From: Brachybacterium faecium DSM 4810
Lineage (GTDB): Bacteria > Actinomycetota > Actinomycetes > Actinomycetales > Dermabacteraceae
Assembly: GCA_000023405.1 (NCBI GenBank)
Contig: CP001643.1
Coordinates: 1,550,001 to 1,614,000, forward strand
Reading direction: 5' to 3'
DNA: 64,000 nt
Part shown: positions 19,414-28,572 of the stretch, piece by piece
Layout of the letters: every line of letters begins with the position of its first letter
Position numbering within the stretch: position 1 is the stretch's first letter
The notes under the pieces: model-generated
Told to the model about the DNA's origin: nothing
What the model saw: the letters and a program-made list of their open reading frames with translations, nothing else
Database searches by the model: none
Position numbers and translations under genes: made by a program

Positions 19414-20007
19414 ATGACCACCATGCGCGTGCTCGGCGTCGACCCGGGCCTGACCCGCTGCGGGATCGGCGTGGTCGACGCCCTCGGCGGGCGGCGCGCC
19501 CGGCTCGTGCACGCCGGGGTGCTCCGCTCGGAATCCGACGCCCCGCTGGACCAGCGGCTGCTGACCATCGCGCGCGGTCTGCGCGCAGCGCTCGAGGAGT
19601 TCGGACCGGACGCGGTCGCCGTCGAGCGGGTCTTCAGCCAGAACAACATCTCCACGGTCATGGGCACCGCCCAGGTCTCCGGCATCGCGCTGCTCGAGGC
19701 CGCGGAGCGCGGCATCCCGGCGGCGATGCACACGCCGTCCGAGGTGAAGGCCGCCGTGACCGGCAGCGGCCGGGCCGACAAGAAGCAGATCCAGACGATG
19801 CTGGTCAAACTCCTGGGGCTCGATGCCGCCCCGCAGCCGGCCGACGCCGCGGACGCGGTGGCGATCGCGCTGACCCAGCTGTGGCGCGGGCCGGGCCCGG
19901 TGGCGCTGGACTCCAGCGGCGGCGCCCGCACCAGCGCGCAGGCGATCTGGGCCCGCGCCGAGCAGCAGGCACGACGCGCCCGGGAACGTTCCACCTCCCG
20001 GCACTGA
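19414..20007 (+). CDS. ruvC: Holliday junction resolvase RuvC
   Basis: A 197-residue endonuclease that cuts Holliday junctions. The four acidic catalytic positions are visible: GVDPGL (D10), AVERVF (E70), and the two aspartates of QPADAADAVA. GGAGGAG stands six to eight bases before the ATG. The C-terminal tail after about 165 is Arg/Ala-rich and longer than in E. coli RuvC (173). The stop codon abuts the SOS box of ruvA, so ruvC itself lies outside the LexA-controlled promoter. Confidence 0.95.
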   Translation: MTTMRVLGVDPGLTRCGIGVVDALGGRRARLVHAGVLRSESDAPLDQRLLTIARGLRAALEEFGPDAVAVERVFSQNNISTVMGTAQVSGIALLEAAERGIPAAMHTPSEVKAAVTGSGRADKKQIQTMLVKLLGLDAAPQPADAADAVAIALTQLWRGPGPVALDSSGGARTSAQAIWARAEQQARRARERSTSRH

Positions 20008-20027
20008 TCGAACAGGTGTTCTAGGCT
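20008..20027 (+). promoter_or_regulatory. LexA (SOS) box overlapping ruvAB -10 box
   Basis: TCGAACAGGTGTTCTA (20008-20023) matches the actinobacterial/Gram-positive LexA operator TCGAAC-N4-GTTCGA at 11 of 12 positions. It overlaps by two bases the -10 hexamer TAGGCT (20022-20027), which in turn ends six bases before the ruvA GTG. LexA binding would directly block this promoter. Confidence 0.8.
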
Positions 20028-20033
20028 GGTCGC

Positions 20034-20651
20034 GTGATCGCATCCCTGACCGGGCGTGTCGCCCGCATCGACCTCGACTCCCTCGTGCTCGAGGTGGGCG
20101 GCATCGGCTACCTCGTCCGCACCACCCCGCAGGCGCTGAGCGCCACCCGCCACGGGGCCGAGCTGACCCTGCACACCGAGCTGGTGGTGCGCGAGGACTC
20201 GATGACCCTCTTCGGCTTCCCCCAGCTCGAGGAGGCCGAGACCTTCCGCATCGTGCAGTCCGTCTCCGGCATCGGGCCGCGCACGGCGCTCGCGGTGCTC
20301 GCGGTGCTCGAGCCCGAGGAGCTGCGCCGCGCGGTCGCCGAGCAGGACGCGAAGACCATCACCCGCACCCCCGGCATCGGGCCGAAGGTCGCCGGCCGCA
20401 TGCTGCTCGAGCTGGGCGGCAAGCTGCCCGCCCCGGCGTCCCTCTCGGCCGTCCCCGGCACGCCCGCGGCGGAGGCGCCGGCCACGCCGAGCGGCGCCGA
20501 CGCCGATGTGGTCGAGGCCCTCGTCGGTCTCGGCTGGGCGGAGAAGGCGGCGCTCAAGGCGGTCGAGTCGGCCCGCGCCGATGACGGTGCGGAGCTGGAT
20601 TCCGCCGAGCTGCTGCGCCGGGCGCTGCGCGGGCTGGGAGGGAACCGATGA
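20034..20651 (+). CDS. ruvA: Holliday junction helicase subunit RuvA
   Basis: A 205-residue junction-binding protein that loads RuvB on Holliday junctions. The N-terminal OB-fold ([21 protein letters not shown]), the two helix-hairpin-helix motifs ([13 protein letters not shown] and [13 protein letters not shown]) and the C-terminal RuvB-binding domain (about 155-205) are complete. The GTG start lies six bases after a -10 hexamer and has no Shine-Dalgarno site, so it is probably translated from a leaderless, LexA-regulated message. It overlaps ruvB by four bases. Confidence 0.95.
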   Translation: MIASLTGRVARIDLDSLVLEVGGIGYLVRTTPQALSATRHGAELTLHTELVVREDSMTLFGFPQLEEAETFRIVQSVSGIGPRTALAVLAVLEPEELRRAVAEQDAKTITRTPGIGPKVAGRMLLELGGKLPAPASLSAVPGTPAAEAPATPSGADADVVEALVGLGWAEKAALKAVESARADDGAELDSAELLRRALRGLGGNR

Positions 20652-21709
20652 CGGGCGAGCCGACCGCCGATGCCGAGAGCCCCTCGGTGACGAGTCCGGA
20701 GGCGGTGCCGCCGGAGCGCACCGCGGAGGCGGCCCTGCGGCCGCGCCGGCTCGACGAGTTCGTCGGCCAGCAGGTGGTGCGCGATCAGCTCTCGCTGGTC
20801 CTGGACGCCGCCTCGGCGCGGGGCCGCGCCCCCGAGCACATGCTGCTCTCCGGCCCGCCCGGGCTCGGGAAGACGACCCTCGCGATGATCATCGCCGCGG
20901 AGCTGTCGGTGCCGCTGCGGATCACCTCGGGGCCGGCGATCCAGCACGCCGGGGATCTCGCCGCCATCCTCTCCTCGCTCGACGAGGGCGAGGTGCTGTT
21001 CATCGACGAGATCCATCGCCTGGCCCGCCCCGCCGAGGAGATGCTCTACATCGCGATGGAGGACTTCCGGGTCGACGTCGTGGTGGGCAAGGGAGTCGGA
21101 GCCACCTCGATCCCGCTGGACCTGCCGCCGTTCACCGCCGTCGGTGCCACCACCCGCGCCGGCCTGCTGCCGGCACCGCTCCGCGACCGCTTCGGCTTCA
21201 TCGGCCACCTCGACTTCTACGGCGCCCAGGAGCTGCGGGAAGTCGTCCACCGCTCCGCCGCGCGGCTCGAGGTCGAGCTCGACGAACCGGCGGCCGTGGA
21301 GATCTCCACCCGGTCGCGGGGCACGCCGCGCATCGCCAACCGGCTGCTGCGGCGGGTGCGGGACTGGGCCCAGGTGCGAGGCAGCGGCCGACTGGATCTC
21401 GCCGCCGCGAAGGAGGCGCTGCGCGTCTACGAGGTCGACGAGCGCGGCCTGGACCGACTCGACCGGGCCGTTCTCTCCGCCCTGTGCGGGCGCTTCTCCG
21501 GCGGGCCGGTGGGCCTGTCCACCCTCGCCGTGGCGGTGGGGGAGGAGACCGAGACCGTGGAGACCATGGTCGAGCCGTACCTGGTGCGCGAGGGCTTCCT
21601 GCTGCGCACCCCGCGGGGGCGGGCCGCGGCGCCGGCGGCGTGGACCCATCTGGGCCTCGAACCGCCCGAGGGGCCGGAGGGCACCGCCCCGATGCTCGGC
21701 AGGTTCTGA
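20648..21709 (+). CDS. ruvB: Holliday junction branch-migration ATPase RuvB
   Basis: A 353-residue AAA+ motor that drives branch migration with RuvA. Walker [12 protein letters not shown] (about residue 74), Walker [10 protein letters not shown] (about 117), sensor 1 GATTRAGLL and LRDRFG are all present, followed by the winged-helix domain. The ATG overlaps the ruvA stop (ATGA). The N-terminal 25 residues before [12 protein letters not shown] are a family-typical variable lead. Expected to be induced with ruvA in the SOS response. Confidence 0.96.
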   Translation: MTGEPTADAESPSVTSPEAVPPERTAEAALRPRRLDEFVGQQVVRDQLSLVLDAASARGRAPEHMLLSGPPGLGKTTLAMIIAAELSVPLRITSGPAIQHAGDLAAILSSLDEGEVLFIDEIHRLARPAEEMLYIAMEDFRVDVVVGKGVGATSIPLDLPPFTAVGATTRAGLLPAPLRDRFGFIGHLDFYGAQELREVVHRSAARLEVELDEPAAVEISTRSRGTPRIANRLLRRVRDWAQVRGSGRLDLAAAKEALRVYEVDERGLDRLDRAVLSALCGRFSGGPVGLSTLAVAVGEETETVETMVEPYLVREGFLLRTPRGRAAAPAAWTHLGLEPPEGPEGTAPMLGRF

Positions 21710-21761
21710 GCGGGTTCCGATCCTCACGCCCTCGCTGGGAGGACCGCGGGATCTCGGCGGG

Positions 21762-21767
21762 TACAGT
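21762..21767 (+). promoter_or_regulatory. -10 box of the yajC-secDF-apt transcript
   Basis: TACAGT lies 78 bases upstream of the yajC GTG, giving an untranslated leader of about 70 bases. Confidence 0.45.
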
Positions 21768-21845
21768 GGTGCGGTCAGTCGTCCGCGGCGGCGCCGGATC
21801 CGTGCAAGCAGCACGGAGGAGGGGCCGTCCGCCGAAAGGAACCCC

Positions 21846-22226
21846 GTGGAACTCCTTCCCCTCCTGCTCATCTTCGCCGTGATGATGCTGCCCCTGCTGT
21901 TCTTGTCCAGCCGCCAGAAGAAGATGCAACAGAAGCAGCTGGAGCTCGTGCGTCAGCTGGGCGTCGGCGACGAGGTGCGCACGCACTCGGGCTTCTTCGG
22001 CCTGATCGTCGAGGCGTACGACGACGTCGTCGTCCTCGAGTCCGAGGATGGCACCCAGACCAAGTGGTCCCGCCAGGCCATCGCGCAGCAGGTCGACCCG
22101 GTCGATCCCGAGGGCGAGGCGTCCGACGATCTCGCCGAGGGCGAGGCGGACGATGCCGGCATCCCCGGCGTCACCGTGTCCGAGGACACGCCCGCCGAGG
22201 ACGATCCGCGCCGCGACCGGCTCTGA
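21846..22226 (+). CDS. yajC: Preprotein translocase accessory subunit YajC
   Basis: A 126-residue inner-membrane protein of the SecDF-YajC complex. One membrane helix (about residues 3-20, ELLPLLLIFAVMMLPLLF) is followed by the family's SRQKKMQQKQ and VGDEVRTHSGFFGLI segments and an acidic tail. The GTG start has AAAGGA five bases upstream. It is the first gene of a run with secD, secF and apt, in the order known from other actinobacteria. Confidence 0.92.
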   Translation: MELLPLLLIFAVMMLPLLFLSSRQKKMQQKQLELVRQLGVGDEVRTHSGFFGLIVEAYDDVVVLESEDGTQTKWSRQAIAQQVDPVDPEGEASDDLAEGEADDAGIPGVTVSEDTPAEDDPRRDRL

Positions 22227-22343
22227 CCCCGGCGAGCACACCACCTGCTGCGGGCCCCTCCCGGCCCGCGCTCCCGAGGTGCGGCCGCACGCCGCCTGCC
22301 CCGGGCCGCCCCGACCGTCCGCCATCCTGAGGAACTTCGCATC

Positions 22344-24329
22344 ATGCCCGCACGTCGCATCGCCCTGGCGGCCCTCGCGGTGCTGATCCTGCTGCTGGGC
22401 GGCGGGATCGGTGCCGGAGTCTCGAAGGGCGGCTGGGAGCCGGCTCCCAAGCTCGCCCTCGACCTCGAGGGCGGCACCCAGATCATCCTGCAGGCGCAGT
22501 CGCGCGACGGCTCCGCGATCGACTCCGCCGCGATGGAGCAGGCCCGGCAGATCATGAGCCAGCGCATCAACGCGATGGGCGTGGCGGAGACAGAGATCAC
22601 CGTGCAGGGCGGCACGAACATCGTCATCGACGTGCCCGGCCAGCTCGACCAGGCGACCTCCCAGGCGATCCGGCAGACGGCGGCGATGTCGTTCCGCCCC
22701 GTGCTGGCGATGATCGCTCCCGAGGGCGCGGAGGAGGCGCAGCCCTCCGACGGCGGCGGCGAGGCCTCGGACGGCGGGGGAGAGGCCGCGGAGCCCTCCG
22801 ATGCGGGAGGGGGCGCCGATGAGGAGACCTCCGAGGAGCCCGCCGACCCCTCGCAGCACGTCTTCGACGGGCTCGTCGGCGAGGATCCGGACTCGGCGCC
22901 GTCGGCCGCCCCGGCCGAGGGCGAGCTGCCCTATCCGGCCTGGGCCATGGACTGGCTCACGCCCGAGATCGAGTCCGAGCTGATGAGCGCCGACTGCGTC
23001 GACCCCGCGGCGCAGCAGGAGAAGGTCGCCGACGCGGCGGCCGATGAGCCCGTGGTCGCCTGCGACCCGGACGGCTCGGTGAAGTACCTGCTGGGGCCCG
23101 AGGTCGTCGCCGGTGCTGCGATCGCGAGCTCCTCGGTCTCCGCCGACGTCACCCCCACCGGTCAGGCCACCGGCTACTACGTGGTGAACATGGGCTTCAC
23201 CGGGGAGGGCGGTCAGGCCTTCGGCGAGATGACCACCGCGCTCTACAACGGCGAGGGCGCCACCGGCGCCTTCGGGATCGTCCTGGACGGCCTGGTGATC
23301 TCCGCTCCCGAGGTGCAGGGCGCGACCACCAACGGCGAGGCCCAGATCTCCGGCAACTTCTCCCAGGAGGAGGCGAGCCAGCTCTCCGACCAGCTGCGCT
23401 TCGGCGCCCTGCCCCTCGAGTTCGAGGTCGCCTCCGAGCAGCAGATCTCGGCGACGCTCGGCGCGGACCAGCTCGAGATGGGCATGATCGCCGGCCTCAT
23501 CGGGCTCGCGCTCGTGGTCCTCTACGCGGTGGGCCAGTACCGGCTGCTCGCGATGGTGACCACGGCGAGCCTGGCCATCATGGGGCTGCTCACCTACGGC
23601 ACGCTCACCGTCCTGTCGAACATCCCCGAGATCGGGTACCGGCTCTCGCTCGCGGGGGTGGTCGGGCTGATCGTGGCGATCGCGTTCACCGCGGACTCCT
23701 TCATCGTGTACTTCGAGAGGGTGCGGGACGAGATCCGCGAGGGCAGGGGGATCGTCGCCGCGGTCGACCACGGCTGGGATCGCGCCAAGCGCACCATCCT
23801 CGCCTCCGATGCTGTCAACCTCATCGCCGCAGTGGTGCTGTATCTGCTGTCCACCGGCGGCGTGCGCGGCTTCGCCTTCGTGCTCGGCCTGACCACCGTC
23901 CTCGATCTGGTCGTCGTGTTCCTGTTCACGCACCCGGTGCTGCAGGCGCTGGTGCGCACCCGCTTCTTCGGCAAGGGGCACCCGCTCAGCGGCCTGGACC
24001 CGGCGCGGCTCGACCGCGACGTGCCGGCCTACGCCGGCCGGGGCCGGGTGCGCCCCGTCGGCCAGCGTGGCGGGCTCGCCGCGGAGGACCCCGCCCTCGG
24101 GGGGCGCGAGCCGATCGCGGTGCGCCGCGCCCGGCTCGAACGGGAGGCCGCCGCCCGCGCCGCAGCCGACGGCCCGGGCTCTGCCGACGGTCCTGAGCCC
24201 GAGGACGGTCCTGAGCCCGAGGACGGTCCTGAACCCACGGATGGCCCCGATCCTGCGGGCGGTCCTGGATCCGCCGAGGGCGCCGACGGACCCGACGGCG
24301 CCGACGACACCGAGGAGCAGAGCCGATGA
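22344..24329 (+). CDS. secD: Protein translocase subunit SecD
   Basis: A 661-residue SecD with an N-terminal membrane helix (about 5-26), a periplasmic P1 region (LDLEGGTQIILQ, QRINAMGVAE) and five C-terminal helices beginning near LEMGMIAGLIGLALVVLY. It uses the proton motive force to assist protein export. An acidic Glu/Ser/Gly-rich insertion (about 130-175) interrupts P1, as is usual for actinobacterial SecD. The tail after about 610 is a low-complexity DGPEPE repeat. It overlaps secF by four bases (ATGA). Confidence 0.95.
   Translation: MPARRIALAALAVLILLLGGGIGAGVSKGGWEPAPKLALDLEGGTQIILQAQSRDGSAIDSAAMEQARQIMSQRINAMGVAETEITVQGGTNIVIDVPGQLDQATSQAIRQTAAMSFRPVLAMIAPEGAEEAQPSDGGGEASDGGGEAAEPSDAGGGADEETSEEPADPSQHVFDGLVGEDPDSAPSAAPAEGELPYPAWAMDWLTPEIESELMSADCVDPAAQQEKVADAAADEPVVACDPDGSVKYLLGPEVVAGAAIASSSVSADVTPTGQATGYYVVNMGFTGEGGQAFGEMTTALYNGEGATGAFGIVLDGLVISAPEVQGATTNGEAQISGNFSQEEASQLSDQLRFGALPLEFEVASEQQISATLGADQLEMGMIAGLIGLALVVLYAVGQYRLLAMVTTASLAIMGLLTYGTLTVLSNIPEIGYRLSLAGVVGLIVAIAFTADSFIVYFERVRDEIREGRGIVAAVDHGWDRAKRTILASDAVNLIAAVVLYLLSTGGVRGFAFVLGLTTVLDLVVVFLFTHPVLQALVRTRFFGKGHPLSGLDPARLDRDVPAYAGRGRVRPVGQRGGLAAEDPALGGREPIAVRRARLEREAAARAAADGPGSADGPEPEDGPEPEDGPEPTDGPDPAGGPGSAEGADGPDGADDTEEQSR
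24186..24239 (+). repeat. 18-bp tandem repeat inside the secD 3' end
   Basis: About three copies of GACGGTCCTGAGCCCGAG encode Asp-Gly-Pro-Glu-Pro-Glu units in the SecD tail. Because the unit is a multiple of three, copy-number change would not shift the frame. Confidence 0.75.
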
Positions 24330-25420
24330 CCGCGTCCTTCGCCCGCTTCGGCAACGACCTCCACGCGGGGCGGCGCATCGTCCCGATCGTCACCCGGCGG
24401 CGGGTCTGGTATCTCTTCAGCCTCGCCCTGGTGGTGCTGCTGGCCGTCGGATCCGTGCTGCGCGGGCCGAATCTCGGCATCGAGTTCACCGGCGGCTCGG
24501 AGTTCCAGATCGCCGGCGTGAGCGACACCGAGCAGACCTCCGCCCGTGACGTGGTGCGCGACCACCTGCCGGGGAACGAGCCGAAGATCACCGTGCTGGG
24601 CGGCAGCACGCTGCGCGTGCAGACCGAGGAGCTGGACTCGGACGAGACCGCCGCCCTCGCGAGCGATCTGGCCGGCGCCTACGACGTCTCCTCCGACGCG
24701 GTCTCGACCTCGTACATCGGCCCGGTGTGGAGCGGCGACGTCACCCAGAAGATGCTCCGCGGCGTGATCGTGTTCCTGGCGCTCGTGGCCGGGATGATGG
24801 CGCTGTACTTCCGCAACCTCAAGGCCTCGCTCGCGGCGATGAGCGCCCTGATCCACGACATGCTCGTCACCGTCGGCGTCTACCTGGTGGTGGGCTTCGA
24901 GATCACCCCCGGCACGGTGATCGGCTTCCTCACCGTCATGGGCTACTCGCTGTACGACACGATCGTGGTCTTCGACAAGGTGCGCGAGAACACCGCCGGC
25001 CTGAGGCGGCAGACCCGCACCACCTTCGCCGACGAGGTGGAGCGCGCCGCCAACCAGACGCTCGTGCGCTCGATCAACACCTCCGTCGTCGCGCTGCTCC
25101 CGGTGGGCTCGATCCTCGCGATCGGGGCCTTCCTGCTGGGCGCCGGGACGCTCAAGGACATCTCCCTGGCCCTGTTCATCGGCATCATCGCGGGCACCTA
25201 CTCCTCGATCTTCCTCGCCCCGGGCTTCCTCGTGGACCTGCGCCGGCGCGAGAGCGAGATCGCCGCGCACACCGACCGGGTGCTCCGCGCGCGCCGCGGG
25301 GAGGAGAGCCCCGAGAGCGCGGAGGATGCCGAGCAGCCCGCCGACGAGGGCGCGGCCGGCACCGATGCGCACACCGCCGGCGGCCGCCGGCGGCGCACCA
25401 TCCACCGAGGAAGCCGATGA
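24326..25420 (+). CDS. secF: Protein translocase subunit SecF
   Basis: A 364-residue partner of SecD. The first helix (VWYLFSLALVVLLAVGSVL) is followed by the conserved GIEFTGGSEFQI in the periplasmic domain and five C-terminal helices containing GYSLYDTIVVFDKVREN. The C-terminal tail is acidic and ends in RRRTIHRGSR. Start and stop overlap secD and apt by four bases each, so translation of the whole block is coupled. Confidence 0.95.
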   Translation: MTASFARFGNDLHAGRRIVPIVTRRRVWYLFSLALVVLLAVGSVLRGPNLGIEFTGGSEFQIAGVSDTEQTSARDVVRDHLPGNEPKITVLGGSTLRVQTEELDSDETAALASDLAGAYDVSSDAVSTSYIGPVWSGDVTQKMLRGVIVFLALVAGMMALYFRNLKASLAAMSALIHDMLVTVGVYLVVGFEITPGTVIGFLTVMGYSLYDTIVVFDKVRENTAGLRRQTRTTFADEVERAANQTLVRSINTSVVALLPVGSILAIGAFLLGAGTLKDISLALFIGIIAGTYSSIFLAPGFLVDLRRRESEIAAHTDRVLRARRGEESPESAEDAEQPADEGAAGTDAHTAGGRRRRTIHRGSR

Positions 25421-25968
25421 CCGACACCGTCCCCACCCGCGCTCGGATCGACGCGCTGCGCCGCACGCACATCGCCGAGTACCCCGACTTCCCCACCCCC
25501 GGGGTGCTGTTCCGCGACATCACCCCGCTGCTGCGGGACGCGGCCGCGCTGCGCGAGATCATCCAGCACTGGAAGACGCTGCTGCCCGAGGGTGTCGAGT
25601 ACATCGTCGGCACGGAGGCACGGGGCTTCGTGCTCGGTGCGCCGCTGGCCTATGAGATCGGGGCAGGGTTCATCCCCGTGCGCAAGGCAGGGAAGCTGCC
25701 CGGGCGCCCCGCCGCGCTGCGCTACGACCTCGAGTACGGGAGCGCCGAGATCGAGATCCCGGAGAACTCCCTGCCGGCCGGTGCCCGCACGCTGCTGGTC
25801 GACGACCTCCTGGCCACCGGCGGCACCGCGGCGGCCACCCTCGAGCTGACCCGCCGCTTCGGGGTCGAGGTGCTCGGGGCGACCTTCCTCCTCGAGCTCG
25901 CCGGCCTGGGCGGGCGCGAGCAGCTGCCGGATGTGCCGCTCTCGGCCGTGTGGACGATCGAGAACTGA
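25417..25968 (+). CDS. apt: Adenine phosphoribosyltransferase
   Basis: A 183-residue purine salvage enzyme making AMP from adenine and PRPP. Family landmarks are YPDFPTPGVLFRDITPLL at the N-terminus, EARGFVLGAPLA, and the PRPP loop TLLVDDLLATGGTAAA (about 126-141). The ATG lies seven to eight bases after GAGGAAG and overlaps the secF stop (ATGA). The secDF-apt-rel order is conserved in actinobacteria. Confidence 0.94.
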   Translation: MTDTVPTRARIDALRRTHIAEYPDFPTPGVLFRDITPLLRDAAALREIIQHWKTLLPEGVEYIVGTEARGFVLGAPLAYEIGAGFIPVRKAGKLPGRPAALRYDLEYGSAEIEIPENSLPAGARTLLVDDLLATGGTAAATLELTRRFGVEVLGATFLLELAGLGGREQLPDVPLSAVWTIEN

Positions 25969-26027
25969 CGGCGGCAGGGGAGGGCACGCCGTCCGGGAAC
26001 GGGTCCGGGCCGATGGTGACCGCCGCG

Positions 26028-26033
26028 TAGACT
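26028..26033 (+). promoter_or_regulatory. -10 box upstream of rel
   Basis: TAGACT lies 24 bases before the ATG; the short leader holds the AGGAGG ribosome binding site. Confidence 0.5.
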
Positions 26034-26057
26034 GGCCCGACGAGCCAGGAGGTGTGC

Positions 26058-28487
26058 ATGTCGCAGGAGTCCTCTTCCCCGCCCTCGGGGGCGTCCGTCC
26101 CGTCGGGTGGCGAGCACCGTGCGCCCGCACCGGCTCCCGCCCCCGCGGCGAAGAGCCCCGCCACGCCGAAGAGCCCCTCGACGGCGCCGCGGAGGAACCG
26201 TTCGCGGCTGTCCTTCTTCACCTCCCGCAGCGGCCCCACGGTCGATCCGCTGCTCGCTCCGCTGCTGGAGACGATGACGGCGATCAGCCCCAAGGAGAGC
26301 CCGGAGCTCGTGCGCCGGGCGTACACCGTCGCGGAGAAGGCGCATCGCGGGCAGACCCGAAAGAGCGGGGACCCGTACATCACCCATCCGGTCTCGGTCG
26401 CCACGATCCTCGCCGAGCTCGGCTCTCCGGCCGAGGTGATCGCCGCCGCGCTCCTGCACGACACGGTCGAGGACACCGACTACTCGCTCGAGCGGCTGCG
26501 CGCCGAGTTCGGCGAGGTGATCGCCGTGATGGTCGACGGCGTCACGAAGCTCGACAAGGTCACCTACGGCGAGGCCGCGCAGGCGGAGACCGTCCGCAAG
26601 ATGATCGTCGCGATGAGCCGCGACGTGCGGGTGCTGCTGATCAAGCTGGCCGACCGGCTGCACAACGCGCGCACCTGGAAGTACGTCCCGGCCGCCTCCG
26701 CCGAGCGGAAGGCGAAGGAGACCCTCGAGATCTACGCGCCGCTGGCGCATCGGCTCGGGCTGAACACCATGAAGTGGGAGCTCGAGGACCGCTCCTTCCA
26801 GGTGCTCTATCCGAAGGTGTACGAGGAGATCGTCTCCCTCGTCGCGCAGCACGCGCCCGCCCGGGAGCAGTACCTCTCCACCGTCTCGTCCCAGATCAAC
26901 GAGGACCTCCGCAAGGCGCGCATCAAGGCCGAGGTCACCGGGCGGCCCAAGCACTACTACTCGATCTACCAGAAGATGATCGTGCGCGGCCGCGACTTCT
27001 CCGACATCTACGACCTGGTGGGCGTGCGGGTCCTGGTGGACACGGTGCGCGACTGCTACGCCGTGCTGGGCACCCTGCACGCCCGCTGGTCCCCGGTCCA
27101 GGGCCGGTTCAAGGACTACATCGCCCTGCCGAAGTTCAACCTGTACCAGTCTCTGCACACCACGGTGATCGGCCCCACCGGCAAACCGGTCGAGGTGCAG
27201 ATCCGCACCCGGGAGATGCACCGCCGGGCGGAGTACGGCGTCGCGGCGCACTGGAAGTACAAGGCGATGTCCGCCAACCCGGGCGGCGCCGACGCCGCCC
27301 CGGTCACCAACGACGCGGCCTGGCTGCGTCAGCTCATGGACTGGCAGAAGGAGACCACGGACTCGGGGGAGTTCCTCGACTCGCTGCGCTTCGAGATCAA
27401 CACGCAGGAGGTCTACGTCTTCACCCCGAAGGGGGACGTGCTGGCCCTGCCGCAGGGAGCCACGCCCGTGGACTTCGCCTACTCGGTGCACACCGAGGTG
27501 GGCCATCGCACCATCGGGGCGCGCGTGAACGGGCGGCTCGTCTCCCTCGAGTCGACCCTCTCCACCGGGGACGTGGTCGAGGTGTTCACCTCGAAGTCCG
27601 ACGACGCCGGCCCCAGCCGCGACTGGCTCGGCTTCGTGAGGTCCCCGCGCGCACGCAGCAAGATCCGGCACTGGTTCTCCAAGGAGCGCCGCGAAGAGGC
27701 GCTCGAGAAGGGCAAGGAGGAGCTCGCCAAGGCGCTGCGCCGGCAGGACCTCCCGATGCGTCGCCTGCTGACCCATGACACCCTCGCCACGGTCGCGGAC
27801 GATCTGAACCTCAATTCGGTCGATGCCCTGTACACCTCGATCGGGGAGGGGCACACGGGGGCGCAGCACGTGGTCGAGAAGCTGCGCGCCTCCTTCGGCG
27901 GCTCCGACGGCGCGGAGGAGGATCTCGCCGAGATCACCCTCCCCTCCCGCGTGCGATCGCATGCCGGACGCGTCGAGCGGCATGCCTCCGAGACGGATCA
28001 GGGCGTGATCGTCGACGGGCACTCCGATCTGTGGGTCAAGCTCGCCAAGTGCTGCGCTCCCGTGCCGGGAGATCCGATCATCGGCTTCATCACCCGCGGC
28101 TCGGGGATCTCCGTGCACCACGAGACGTGCACGAATGCGATACAGCTGAGCGAACAGCAGCCGGACCGGATCGTCGACGTCTCCTGGTCGGGTCGTCACA
28201 GCACCGCGTACCTCGTGCACATCAAGGTCGAGGCCCTGGACCGGCCGCGGCTGCTCACCGATCTCGCGATGGTCATCGCCGAGCAGCAGGTGAACCTGCA
28301 GTCCGCCTCCGCCCAGTCCAACACCGACCGTCTGGCCACGAGCTTCTTCTCCTTCGAGCTGGCCGATCCCTCGCATCTGCAGTCCGTCCTGGGGCAGGTG
28401 CGCAGGATCGAGGGCGTGTACGACGTCTACCGGGTCACGGCCGACGGCAAGCCCGTGGGGGCCGCCGCCCCGCTCACCGCCCGCTGA
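26058..28487 (+). CDS. rel: Bifunctional (p)ppGpp synthetase/hydrolase (RelA/SpoT, Rel)
   Basis: An 809-residue long RSH protein controlling the stringent response. After a Pro/Ala-rich lead of about 60 residues come the hydrolase domain with intact HD motif (LLHDTVEDTD, H134-D135, and H110), the synthetase domain (YSIYQKMIVRGRDFSDIYDL, GRFKDYIALPK, EVQIRTREMH), the TGS domain (VYVFTPKGDVLALPQG), a Cys-containing region (LAKCCAPVPGDPIIGF) and a C-terminal ACT domain. The intact HD and RFKD-type synthetase loop suggest both activities. The ATG at 26058 has AGGAGG five bases upstream; the GTG at 26052 lies within that site. Confidence 0.96.
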   Translation: MSQESSSPPSGASVPSGGEHRAPAPAPAPAAKSPATPKSPSTAPRRNRSRLSFFTSRSGPTVDPLLAPLLETMTAISPKESPELVRRAYTVAEKAHRGQTRKSGDPYITHPVSVATILAELGSPAEVIAAALLHDTVEDTDYSLERLRAEFGEVIAVMVDGVTKLDKVTYGEAAQAETVRKMIVAMSRDVRVLLIKLADRLHNARTWKYVPAASAERKAKETLEIYAPLAHRLGLNTMKWELEDRSFQVLYPKVYEEIVSLVAQHAPAREQYLSTVSSQINEDLRKARIKAEVTGRPKHYYSIYQKMIVRGRDFSDIYDLVGVRVLVDTVRDCYAVLGTLHARWSPVQGRFKDYIALPKFNLYQSLHTTVIGPTGKPVEVQIRTREMHRRAEYGVAAHWKYKAMSANPGGADAAPVTNDAAWLRQLMDWQKETTDSGEFLDSLRFEINTQEVYVFTPKGDVLALPQGATPVDFAYSVHTEVGHRTIGARVNGRLVSLESTLSTGDVVEVFTSKSDDAGPSRDWLGFVRSPRARSKIRHWFSKERREEALEKGKEELAKALRRQDLPMRRLLTHDTLATVADDLNLNSVDALYTSIGEGHTGAQHVVEKLRASFGGSDGAEEDLAEITLPSRVRSHAGRVERHASETDQGVIVDGHSDLWVKLAKCCAPVPGDPIIGFITRGSGISVHHETCTNAIQLSEQQPDRIVDVSWSGRHSTAYLVHIKVEALDRPRLLTDLAMVIAEQQVNLQSASAQSNTDRLATSFFSFELADPSHLQSVLGQVRRIEGVYDVYRVTADGKPVGAAAPLTAR

Positions 28488-28572
28488 CACCCCGCACCGC
28501 TCACCGCGCCCCGGGCGACCGGCATCCGCTCGCGGCGCCCGGCGCTCACGGCTCCCTGCCGGCCGGCGCCAC

